Source: Thunnus maccoyii (taxonomy: Eukaryota > Chordata > Actinopteri > Scombriformes > Scombridae). Taken from it: a stretch of DNA of 64,000 nucleotides. Below, in pieces: positions 38,701-50,276 of this stretch (positions are counted from its first letter, which is position 1; every line of letters begins with the position of its first letter). The translations under genes and the position numbers were made by a program. A model generated the notes under the pieces. It ran no database searches. It was not told the DNA's origin and saw only the letters and a program-made list of their open reading frames with translations. Where the stretch lies: the NCBI RefSeq assembly GCF_910596095.1, contig NC_056539.1:14332501-14396500 (forward strand), in the 5' to 3' direction.

Positions 38701-41700
38701 ATTTAGCTATCCGTAAAGAAATGTTTTCGCTTCCCAGCTTAGGATATGATGTAACGTCTGAAAACTTGTTGAAAAAGAGATAAATATGTTATTCCAAAAC
38801 ATTTTTTCTCAAATGTTGAAGTCCATGAACTTGGATTAACCTAGTCTTCTGGTCTGAATGGCCAGTCATAATCTTTACTATGACTAGGTTTCATATATCA
38901 CATTCAAACACCAATGAATTGATCTCATTTCAGCAACAGCACTATTTCTCCAAACAAAGTGAAAACTGATAAACTGATCCTCTCCCATTATCTAATCCAT
39001 TCTTATCACACTGTTATTCTTCTGGTTTGTTTTTGCTACAGCGGCACTGCCCTTCATCATTATGAACATTGTGTTCAAGCCATATCAAAGGGGGGTTTAC
39101 TGTGACGATGAGAGCATCATGTACCCCCTCAAACCGGATACCATCACCCACGGCATGCTGGCAGCAGTCACCATCTCCTGCACTGTCATCATTGTAAGTT
39201 TTACTCAGAACATCAGTCCAATTCCAGTTTTATGACTTATAAAATCATGGCAAGTTTAAAGGAATTTACTCATTTAACAACATCCTGTGCTGTTTGCTCC
39301 ATTACTAAATGGCAACAGGAATCAGGCAAAGTGTTGATGTGTAAGGAGGAAAAGTAATTTCCTTCTAATGATGTGAATAATGTAAAAAAGTTAGCCTAAA
39401 AAACTCTTTTCACTGTTTGCTTCTTTTCCTCAGATCTCCTCCGGCGAGGCTTATCTGGTCTACAGCAAGAGGATTTACTCTAATTCAGACTTCAACCAGT
39501 ATGTAGCTGCACTCTACAAGGTAGTGGGTACCTTTTTGTTCGGAGCAGCTGTCAGCCAGTCGCTGACCGAACTTGCCAAGTTCACCATTGGCCGCCCGAG
39601 ACCTAACTTCATGGCCATATGTGCCCCCAAGGTGTGCACAGGATACATGCAGGTGATCAACTGCACTGGCAGGCTTGAGGACGTCACAGAGTCCAGGTAG
39701 GAGGAGAAGAATTGGGTATTATACTTGTATCATTGAGCCTGGAGAGGAAAATCTGCTTAAATTAAAAAAAAAATACTAGAATTAAATCGACACCTCAAAA
39801 CAACACCTGCATGAGTTTTTATTCTTCGTCTTTTCCAGATTGTCCTTCTACTCTGGTCACTCTTCTTTCGGGATGTACTGCATGCTTTTCCTAGCGGTAA
39901 GTACAACACATCCATCAATCCAACATGAAATGTTCTAAAACACAGCATAAGCAAATCTGTATCTTTATGTATAATAAATATGGAAATCTCCATGTGAGAT
40001 CCATGCAAATATCTCACTGTGACTCAGGCATAATAATCCCCAGATGGGCTCATCCAAAAACAGGCTTACGCACTTGGATCCCTACTCAAGGGCTAATTGT
40101 TGAGAAGGAGAAAAGACTCATAGAGCCAGCTTGTGCCTGTGGACATAAAAGGACAAGGCAAGAGTTCAGGGAAAGAATGTGGATACTGAGAGAAATGATC
40201 TGGAGGCCTCTGCTGCCTTTTTCCCAGCAATGATGAAGGCAAAGCATGTGCTGTGTTCTTCCAGGCCTATCCTGTTCATTACCCTTGGCCTCATCTCTTT
40301 GTGTTAAAAGCCAGGCACCAGCGCTAGACAGCAAGCTGCAAGAGGCCAAGCAAAGCAATACTGCTCAGTTTAAAGAAAATCTGAAAGAAAAGACAGAATA
40401 TTTTCAGCTAGTGTCCGTTGCTGTCAGTCCTGTTTTGCCAGGCAAATGATGCAAACAAATAGATCTAAACTGTGATATGGAGCCTGTGTGCTGTATTACT
40501 GAAAAACTTCCCTGTAGTGTTCAGTGAGTCTGGCTGTGTGGCTATGTGGCAAGGGGACTGTAGTGCAATGCCAATTTTTGCACCTTCAACAGCAGCCCAG
40601 CAGAAGCCCGGCGAAGTCTGTTCTGTTGCCAGGTTCATAATTTTTTGGCGTCGGCTTCTTTCCTGCAAAAAAGAGGTTTCAGTCAACGGTGGACATAAAT
40701 TTGATTCGTACTCAACACCTTTTTGCAGTTAAATCTAACTGGAGGCACAGCAGTGAATATTTTTGCATTAGAGCAACACAAACTCATATCTCTCAGATAT
40801 TATCAACCCTGAAACCTGATGGTACGGCAGTTTATCTATTTAAGTAGATACAGAGACAACTTTTGCAAAACAGACATTTAACTTACTTCACTGCTTTGTC
40901 AGCTTATTGCATTACATTTATATAACATTATGTCAATGCAAATAGATGTTGGTCCAGACACATAATTACATTATCCTAACCTTATTCGGTGTGATAACTT
41001 TTCGGGGGGCAATATCACTAATGATTTTTTTTTTTTGCACCATAATATGAAGTTTACAGTGTAAACAGAAAGGAATGCCTACATAAACATGCAGTCTTTC
41101 CCCGCTGATCTCTCTTTTCTCTTCCTTTCTCTCATTCTCCCCTCGACACCCCCTCACCCCTCCTCCCGATCTACCACCCTCTGCTCTCCCTCCTCTCCAT
41201 TTCCCACTCCAGCTTTACGTGCAGGCGAGACTGGTGGCTAAGTGGGCCAGACTTCTTCGGCCCACCATCCAGTTCTTCCTGGTGGCCTTCGCGGTGTATG
41301 TGGGTTACACCCGAGTCTCTGATTACAAGCACCACTGGAGCGACGTGCTGGTGGGGCTGCTGCAGGGAGCGCTCATTGCTGTACTCAATGTGAGTCACCA
41401 AGACAACGTCTGTCAAGGGAAACATTGCCAAATTAAGAATGCCTACCTGATATTTCCATGACATTAGATATCGAATGCTTGTGTGAATGTTCAGCAACTC
41501 TTGTAAAACCACAAAAAATCGAATAATGTTCAGAAACTTCTGTTGTGATCCGGGGTCAAGATACTGAGCTGCTGAAACCACAGTGAATCATTTTTAACAT
41601 ACAGAAAGTTTGGGATTTTGTGTTGCTGTCATCAGCTTCAAGCAATTTTTTTTATTTTTGACACTGTGAAGTAACTCCAGCCTTCAAACTGATGACATCT

Positions 41701-42532
41701 CAGCTTTAAGTCTTGTGGTTTCTGGCTTTAGAGAAAAGCATATATAGGTGGGACTGTCCGGATCATAAGAATGACATTTAATGGAAATCTTACTGTTAGT
41801 GGTACTCCCTTCAAAGCAGCACAGCCACTGATGAAACCATATTTCAGCTTTATTTCATAGTAAGTAAGAGGGGAGTGAAGTGTGACAGCAGCAGCGTGTG
41901 ATTTGATACAAACCCCCACACACACACTGGCAGGTTCTCAGGCAATCGTCCACTCTCCTCACTTCATCCAGCTGTGTGTCTTTATTGTTTGGCCACTTCC
42001 CTGTTTTGATTGAACCACTGTCAGCACCGCCTTGTGGAAATTCTGGAGTGGCAGAGTGTGTATGTGTGTCCATGTATGATTAATTGGGAAGTGAGCCCGT
42101 GCCTTTTGACTTCACAGTGCTGTGTGCAATTACAGAGCCTCCTGGGCATAGTGTTTTATAGCCGGCAGGGGTTGTGGCTGCTCTCTGTGTGTTCCCCTTA
42201 GATGTGTGCGTGTGTGTGTGTGTGTGTCACTTCACAGCTGTGCACAGACCTGTCCAGACATATGTAATCACAGTTTCCAGCCTTACCTCTTCTACATCCC
42301 TTACACGATCACACACACCAAACTCTGTGAGAAAAATATTCCTAAGTGACCAACACTCTGCTCTCCCCTGCAGGTGCGCTTTGTGTCAGACTTCTTTAAG
42401 AAGCGTCCTCCACGTTGCACTAGGGCAGACACAGCTGACAGCGAAGAGCCAGAGAGGAAACCCAGTCTTCAGATTGCAGACTCCGATCACAGCAACCATT
42501 ACAACTATCACCACAACCCTGGCCCTGTGTGA
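28402..42532 (+). CDS. plpp2: PLPP2, phospholipid phosphatase 2 (LPP2), multi-exon gene
   Basis: Integral membrane lipid phosphate phosphatase that dephosphorylates phosphatidate, lysophosphatidate, sphingosine 1-phosphate and ceramide 1-phosphate. Exons: 28402-28477, 39042-39193, 39434-39696, 39839-39896, 41213-41389, 42374-42532; all phases agree. ATG 28402 gives 294 aa. ATG 28417 (strong AAGATGG context) gives 289 aa, close to the human 288, and is the likelier start. Numbering from it, catalytic motif C1 is KFTIGRPRP (120-128), C2 is the SFYSGH segment (about 161-166) and C3 is [12 protein letters not shown] (211-222), with the nucleophile-type His in C3. Several hydrophobic segments fit the six-helix fold, and NCT at 147 is a glycosylation site in the expected extracytoplasmic loop. 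PLPP2 rather than PLPP1/3 is supported by synteny with mier2 and close match to human LPP2 around [20 protein letters not shown]. Confidence 0.95.
32675..32702. repeat. (GA)n microsatellite
   Basis: Fourteen GA units in the first plpp2 intron, followed by further purine-rich sequence to about 33.0 kb. It could serve as a GAGA-type or H-DNA-forming tract. Confidence 0.9.
36133..36472. mobile_element. Foldback MITE with TAGCTTAGCATAAAGACTGG arms
   Basis: The left arm starts AATAGTAGTTTGACATTTTG and the right arm ends with its inverse, CAAAATGTCAAACTATT. Inner arms also pair (TAGCTTAGCATAAAGACTGG on the left, GTCTTTATGCTAAGCTAAGC on the right). From memory this family is common in teleosts. No coding sequence is present and the target duplication is not clear. 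Confidence 0.8.
42206..42228. repeat. Short (GT)n tract in the last plpp2 intron
   Basis: About eleven GT units, 145 bases upstream of the final coding exon. Confidence 0.8.
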
Positions 42533-45500
42533 TAGGGGCTGAAGCTGGGGAACAAAGGCTGCAGTCTGCAGACCCCTAACCTGTGTGATAGGGTCCAATC
42601 CAGGTGTTGAACCTTGATTGCGCAGTCAACAGTGTTTAGTTCAGGGAATAGCCTGGGTCACCTACAGTTATACAGGCTGCCTGCTGCAGACTCCTGATGC
42701 TACGTGAGGTGATATGCTATGCTATGTGAGAAGTCCCATGCATGTGAGATGTTAAATTTTAGAGTATCTATTTGAGTTCTGCAACTAATTCTGTTTGAAA
42801 GGAGTAAAGCTAGGGATCTGGTCTGTAGCTTGCAGCCTCGATGCCCCTAGCACCCTCTGTGTCAACCACTCACACCCCACCTGCTCCCCAACCACTGGAC
42901 TGACTGACGGGGCTGCATCCCATTGCCAGGTGCCTGAGCCCCTTCTCAAAGACACCATGTTGACCTCCTGTGCTCCTGTAAGAGAGAGAGGAGCATATTG
43001 TTTTTAAGACATCATTGTTGATGTTTAAGTGTATGTGCTTAAAACTACATTAAGCGAAAAGACTCCAAAGCCACAGCAACAGAGCTACGATATGCAATTG
43101 CCTTATTAAGTGCTTATGGCTAATGTGTTAGCAAACAAACAACATAATAACACCTAACAGAAAGAGTTCAACATTGTTTTTCTGGCCACCTTATGAATGT
43201 AAGTATGATGTTCACTTACCTTTAAGCCACCACCTCCTGAGAAACACATCTTTCTCTCTTTGGCTTTATAGAGGTTCCACTTTTTTAACACCCACTTTTT
43301 CCATTAAGATCACCATTCTGCAGTGAGCTGGAAGCGTGCAATCCGTTTCTAATGTCACATTTGCAGGATACAGCTGTTTTTATATAGCGGAACAGTGTGA
43401 GCAATTGGATTACAACAGTAAAGATTGGTGAACCAAAACAATAACTGCAGAGATTTGAGGTGGGAAGATCTGGGTGTTGATTTTCACTGGGATTTGAAGT
43501 ACTAGCAACTCATCCACTTACAAGGGGTCATTTGATTTAATGTTAATATCAAATATATCGCTTAATGGAGCTTTAATGTTTTTAATTTCTTATTGTAGAG
43601 AACCAAATTTGTTGGCAGTGATAAAAGAAATGAGAGGAAGAAAGACAAGAATGTTTGTAAATGTTAGTAAAGGCACAGTTTGTTGATTAGCCCCAATATT
43701 AGTGCACCTTAAACTGACAACACACTAGAAGACAAATCATAACTAATTGTAGCTGAGCAAATATTCTCAATATATAATGTCCCCCTTGTTGGTAAAAAGG
43801 CAATGATTGGACTTAAAACATCAACCACAGGACATCTTGATGCTGCTTTGAAACATCCACAAAGCTGTTTCACACCACGAGGCAGTAAGGAGATTTAGAG
43901 TACATCAACTTAACCAACAGGCCGAACTAGAAGCAACATTCAGAGACCTGAAATTAGGTGACTAGATGTTTGTAACTGCTTTCTTAACTGCCACACAAAC
44001 AGGTTTGGGCAACAGCTCTGACAAACAAAAAGTTTATAAAGGTCATTCTGCAGGCTTGTCAGGCCTGGTGACCCAATTTTAATCAACTCATCTCCCAGTG
44101 CAACTGCCAAGTGATATCAGCTTTCAGAGTTATCTTATCGTGTCTAGATAATTATAAATCATTGGGCCAAGTAGTCTGAATATGTATTTGGGAAGAGGGC
44201 AATTGCCAAGTCTTAACCTTTTTCGACAGGCTTTATGTCCAGACTGGGTCAGACTCTCCATCAACAGCTGTGATCTGACCAATAAGTGGGCCCATTTAAG
44301 AGGAGTCATATTTATATTTTGAACAGAGAAACAATACTGCTTCTCGAAATGTATAAACTTAATCATGGAGTCAATGATTGATTCATGTTTCCCCTGTGTA
44401 AAATGGACTGCAGAGGTAGAAACCATTGATATTGATAGATTTCATTTCTGTTGGACTTTAAAAGTGACATACCACTATTATACTGCCAGTCAAATATTGA
44501 TTAATTTGGCCTTTTTCTTTTTTTATTTCTTTTTTTGTCTTTTTTTTAATTTGTCAAATATAAATAATCAAAGAAGGATGAGACAGCCATTTTGAAAATG
44601 GTGTTTTAATTTATTTTAAATATAAGAAGTTCTTAATTTACTCTTAAAAGGGTGTAAATGCCAGCGCTGTTGAGGTTTTTGTGCAATCACCCCTGCTTGC
44701 CACTATGAGCCACAAATACTGTATCTACTAATGCCATGAGACACGTTTCATGTTGCGTGAAGGATGTATATATATGCTTGTATGTTTTTATTTCTTATGT
44801 AGGTAAGTTTAGATTTCACCTGTACAGTGTGCCTTGGCCAGTGCCTTCTCAGACTGGTGCCTGATCCAATTCCAGGTCTAAACATAAGCCAGATGCCTTG
44901 GCATAGCTTTTAAAAGGTCTGTTGTAATGATAAAGGCTTACATACCCAACTGTGTTTTTGAAGCTAGTAACATTGCGCCGTTTCCACTTCAAAGATATTT
45001 CTATGTTCCTTTTCCCCTTCCTGTGTTGATAGATGAGGTTAATTTGTGAATGAGGTCTCCTGTACAGTTCTTGTACAGCATGCAGACCCCTGGAGGACTG
45101 ACAACAGATCAGACAGACCACAAACTTGATAGGGGGGAGACAGGAAGATGGAGAGAATCTCACCTGGTAGTGATTGTGAGGCCCTAAAGCTGAGCTGGGA
45201 CTAGGGAAAGACTGGGTACTTTAAAGGGCGGGGTGAGGGCTATCCCATGGTGAACCTTGGTCCCTGAGGACGTCTACACATTTAAAACAGATTTACAACA
45301 AGAAACAGCTGGAGCTGGTTGTGGTGAAGTGCTGTGCAAGACCCTCCCCTGCTCCCTACATCTAATTCGTCTGTGTATTACTGCAGCCACACTAATAGGG
45401 CAAATGAGGATGAGGATGTAGAAACGTCATGGTGTTTGATTCCCCTCCAGCTTTGTGGAAATTAAGGTTCTCAGCTGGTAATGTGTCTCCATGTGTTATT

Positions 45501-45650
45501 ACGCTTTATTGAATTAGTGCCTGGGCACTGGTTGGCCAAATCTCCTGTTTATATGTCAACATGTAGGTATGATTCATATTGTGTTTTCTGTTGTATAAAG
45601 ATTATAGGTTCTAAACCAGAGAATTTTAAATAAAGATATAATCCACATTC
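42533..45650 (+). other. plpp2: plpp2 3' untranslated region
   Basis: After TGA at 42530-42532 the first strong polyadenylation hexamer in a favourable context is AATAAA at 45629-45634, implying a UTR of about 3.1 kb. Open frames within it have no family support. Earlier polyadenylation through variant hexamers is possible. Confidence 0.5.
45629..45634 (+). terminator. plpp2: Polyadenylation signal AATAAA, likely plpp2
   Basis: Canonical hexamer in TTTTAAATAAAGATATAATCC, followed within 30 bases by GT/T-rich DNA (TTATATTGTTTTGTTTTAATG). It fits the distal end of plpp2. Confidence 0.5.
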
Positions 45651-46117
45651 AGTTATATTGTTTTGTTTTAATGCATACATTTAATGTCACTGATGTTATG
45701 ATTGAATTAGACCAGGCTTTCTGAACTGTTGATACAGAGATTTGCAGCATACTATATTTCATGGCTTCAGTACTTGACAGGTGGTGATGATAAACACATG
45801 TCCTACAGAAAGTAACTTTTCCCCTTTTGAGCCACAGATAAATCATTGGCATGAAATGTGATAAACTACATTATTGCGGCATCAAGATTTCGAGATGTTC
45901 TTGGTGAGCTCACTCTAATCTTGATTATGGGCAATTTTTCCATTGAAATGATGCGAAATAGAAATTCTTCAGCTCATGACTCAGGAGGTCAGCTCAGTTG
46001 AAAAGGGCATTGTAACAGGGAACGGAAGGTACGTCCAGTTTAATTTAGTTATGGGAAACGATATTGTTCATAGTGAATCCAAGGATAAAGCACAGCGTGT
46101 GCTCCCAGAAACATGCT

Positions 46118-46380
46118 GAAGGGTTGGTTCACCTAAGTATATTTTTCCCTTAAACCACCATAGTAATATTAATATTATCTAGCGGTATTTGCCCAGGTTT
46201 TTGGGATAATCTCTTACTGCTGCCATCCCAGTGCAGTAGAAAACTGATTGTGGTGCTCAAAACATTAAAAATTTATATTTAAAAGTCCGCAGTAAAATTA
46301 CTGTCCAGAGACAACTTCTGTGTTACTCTGGGTGATCCACACAACATTTTTTTTTAATTTGGGGTAAATGTGTCCTTTAA
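46118..46380. mobile_element. Degenerate MITE with GGTTCACC / GGGGTAAAT termini
   Basis: The left end reads TGAAGGGTTGGTTCACCTAA and the right end reads AATTTGGGGTAAATGTGTCC then TTTAA, approximately inverse. The terminal motif resembles the fragment at 10922. It is old, with imperfect arms and only one TTAA retained. Confidence 0.5.
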
Positions 46381-49253
46381 TATTATAAATCTGCAATTTA
46401 CTTCTTCCTAATCTAATCTATTTTTCTTGTGGGCAATACTTTTCAGAACAGGCAAACAAAATTCACCAACATTTTCTATGTGAATGTGAAAATGGAAACA
46501 ATTTTTTGTTAGTGCTCTATAAGAAAGCAACTTGATGACAGTTAGCCAGAGCATCATGCTTCATTTAAAATGGAAATCCTTAACTCAATAGGTTTATCCC
46601 ATTTGAATTAGAGCAGGTGGTTGTGTGTGTTGTAAGGCAATCAAAGTCCACCATTGCAATATGAGTAATACAAGCCAAAAAAAAAAATACTAGTAACATT
46701 ATTATTATTATTAAGATTATAAACATGATCAGTGATACCTTGATTGGTATTTACAATATTAAAAGCACATGGTTTGAGCGCTTGTGCACTGCAATGCTGA
46801 GAGATTTACAGTTTTACCTCTGGAGACTTGTTGTCAAGTGATTGATTCATGTCATGACTTTCCTCATCATTAGACATTTAATTGCAACAAGAATAGTTTA
46901 AACCAAGTGCTGAGGGTTCAGAAGGAGTTAATCAAGTCTCCCCTGCTGCCTCAGTGCATCCAGGCCGGAGGATGGAACGCTCCACAAAAATAAACACATG
47001 TATTTATAACGAAATAAACACCAGGCCCATGGGAACATTTGTGGAAGTTTCGTTGGCAGAGGTATTGAAAACCACTGTCATCCCTCATTTAAAACAATAT
47101 TACTCACTTGCATGTTGTGAAAGTGGTGCGTGCACAGGGTTTTGTTTTTTTTTCACTGTGGTGTCAAAACAACTGGAAATGGAAGACATTAAGGTATTTT
47201 ATTTACATGAATATCTAACCTCTTCTACTTCAGGGTGACTTACAATACCGAGTTCACAGCTATGTCATAAATTTCTCCAGAGATGCATAATATATTATCT
47301 TTAAGGCCGATGTAGACCCGATGAAAAATGTAACGGTAATGGTCTCCATGGTAACCAGGGCATTTTTTTTTGAGTTGGTAAACAGTACGGCGTTATCTAT
47401 CTAAAGGCAATATCTAACACATACATCAGATATGTGCCTGAGGGGTTAATGAGGCAAGGGGAAAAGTAGATTCTCTACTTGAATGGATACCTGTGGCTTA
47501 ATATCATCATCATAACCGGTCACCAAACCATCCCAGCATGCTATGAATATTTTTGGATCTTTGGAATAGCTAGTAAATGCTATCGTGAAATATTGTTCAG
47601 CACATAATGATAGTGGTCTTTCATGAAAGACTATATATGGTGAAAAACCTTTCTTCAAGCCAGCATACAGACACGTTTATATCAGAGTAATGTGGTGTGA
47701 TCTGCAGTCTGATCTGCTGACAAAAGTGACCACAGAAACACAGCAAATAGATCATTCCTTAGAAACCATCACAAATCATGAATGGTCCGCTCAACAGGAC
47801 ATGAAATTCTATGAATGACCGAGAGCCTAGTGAGAAGTGGCTATTGAGATGAGCGGTTTGGGGAAAAACCTCAGCACTGGACGCAGTAAAGCATGACAGA
47901 AAAGACTTTTGTTGCTGCCAGTATTTTGATGCTGCGGTAAGACGACGCTGGATGTTATATACTTGACCGTTCAGCCCACTTTGGTCCGTGTCCCTGTGGG
48001 CGACAGCCAGATGGTTTCAAGCTGGAATTTCAGGACCAGAAACAGAAGTGAAGAATGTATGTGGGACAGTAGTGCTGCTAGAAGTTCTGTATCACTGAAA
48101 TCATACTCTTTGAAAGTTGATCTAGGACTCTGAAACTGTAAATATTTGTAATGTTCCAACTTTTTTTTTTTACCAATTCAGCAACCTTGATGTGGTATAC
48201 ACACCTCCTCCATTTTCTCTTGGTCTCACTGTGCCCTCTTAACTATCAACAAGTGTGTCCTTGACAATATAAATTCTTCAATAATATATGATGAATGAAT
48301 CAGGAAACTCTGAGTAAAGAGACTCAAGCTCATTGAGTCTCATTGAAGTCCGTTAATTGGACAAAGAGGGAGAGAGAATATAGAGGAGACAGGAAAAGGC
48401 AAAGGGAATTAGGAAGGAATGTGCAACTTCAAAACAGAAATAAAGGAGAGTTGAAATGGTCAGAAGCGGAGGCACAGGCCCCGTCTTGTTCTTAAAACCT
48501 GTGTTGAATTTAACTTTGTTATTTTGTGGCTTCCATTGAGCTGGAACTGTTTGCATCCCGTTTTCAGCACTTTAAGGGGGAAACTGCCTCTGAGAAAGTC
48601 ACCTTGTGCTCCACAGTCACACAACCGCTGTGACACAGGCAGGCAATACAGCAGTGTAAGAAACTACTGCTGCTATGGTGCTTCTGAACATCTGTGTCTT
48701 GTAGGATATATTTTAATTGAATGGAAAAAAAGTCTAAGTTTGTGTTGGTGAGTCAGAAGGTTGTCATACTGGTGTATCACAACTTAGTGATTTTTTTACA
48801 GGAGGAGACTTTGAGTTAAGTACTCTCAGAACTGCAGTGTAGTCATTTTTTCTGTTTTCAGGTGATGAACTGAGTGAGGGAGAAAAGGCTTTGTATTCCT
48901 GGAAGCAGACCACCCACCTCACAATAGTAACTTTTATGACAGTTTAAGTTAAAATTGTCAAAAGGCTTATTTTTGTTCAAGTGCATTTTTGAGAATTAAT
49001 ATTATTGTGCAGCATTGATTCAGAGGTGTTACACTGTTCAGCTTCTGTTACTTTCTCATGCTGGAGGCAAGTAGAGACCTTTTTTAGCTTGGCGCTGTAT
49101 TCTAGCAATTAAAATGCCTTCAGAAATGAGCAGCTAGTCTCTGTTGTTTTTCTCTTCCTATTATAGACAGCAGCTGCTCTTCTTGCTTGCAGCCTCTTTG
49201 GTCAAAAGTATTGCTTCTGCACAGAAGCACATTAATTAACCCCTTTTCTATTT

Positions 49254-49255
49254 CA

Positions 49256-49289
<34 letters not shown>
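49254..49289. repeat. (AC)n microsatellite
   Basis: About 17 CA units with one AT interruption, in intergenic DNA. Confidence 0.92.
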
Positions 49290-50276
49290 ATAACCATAAT
49301 ATAAATACAGGTTCATCAGCAAGTGTCATGCTCTTGTGTAATTTGAAATAACTGTCTGAATATGTTATTTCATAATTGAGCCCACAAGACTCAAATCTGA
49401 TGAACTGTCTGCTCTAACCATTATGTGCAGAGGGAATTATTTTATTATCAGAGTCTTAGCATTTTTCCCACGAAAGCCTACTGAGGTTTCATGTGTTATT
49501 GAGCATTTGAATAAGGCCGCTACTATTGACCTTACATATTTTTCCACAGTTAGAGTGCTGTCATTTAGACTGTTTCCATTCAACAGTATCAGGAAGTTTA
49601 TTCCTCTTGTACATCTATTTTCCTTTTCATTTGCAATTTACTCACTGAGAGCATTTGTTTTAATGTTTTCCAGCTCACTAACCTGCAGATGTTTGCCTTT
49701 GAAACATCCATCTTATTTTTCCTTTTTTTTCCGTGTCTGGTTTGCGTGCAAGTCTTTATTTCTGTAGTTAATTTGGGTTTAATTGTCCTTGCATGTTTTT
49801 CCTGATTTTATTATGAATGTTTTTTCTTTTATAAACAAGGAAGAAAGACCAGAATGACCCTGCCAATGTGATTAATTTAAAGATGGATTTTGATCAGGGG
49901 TCAAAAGTACATAGGCCCAAAAGTTCCCAGGCGGTGTGGTCAGAGACTCGGCTTGTGACAAAGTCAGAGTAATAATAGAACAAGAGAAAGGCCCAATTCT
50001 AATCTATAATCTCTAGTTCCATCTCACACAGTTCACTGCAGCTTCTTCATCCTCTTTGTGTGCTAATTTATGAGAAGGAAATAAAGAAAATATTACTCTT
50101 AATCCATAAAATGTTATTATTGTTCTTAAAAGCTGTGGTCAATATTCAAGAGCTTATTAGGGGTATAGTTCTGCAATCATGAGTTACCCAAATGTCCATA
50201 GATAGGGCACTAAAGCCTTAACTTTTCAAATGGTTTATCTTCCCTCTGACTAATGATCTGACTGATCTAATTGCAG

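Larger units (their letters stand above)
28478..39041 (+). other. plpp2: Large first intron of plpp2
   Basis: A 10.6 kb intron with GTATGT donor and CTACAG acceptor. It holds a (GA)n tract near 32.7 kb, poly-A tracts and a foldback MITE at 36.1 kb. No internal exon with family support was found. Regulatory elements are plausible but not visible by motif. Confidence 0.7.
45660..50270. other. Intergenic DNA downstream of plpp2
   Basis: Mostly AT-rich unique sequence with a MITE at 46.1 kb and an (AC)n tract at 49.26 kb. One exon-like segment, 48862-48926, has a good acceptor (TTCTGTTTTCAG) and GTAACT donor, but is isolated and out of phase with other candidates. No gene could be established. 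Confidence 0.45.

Noticed and set aside
41171..41581. A 136-codon minus-strand frame opposite a plpp2 exon
   Set aside because: It is the shadow of the exon at 41213-41389, which encodes catalytic motif C3 on the plus strand.
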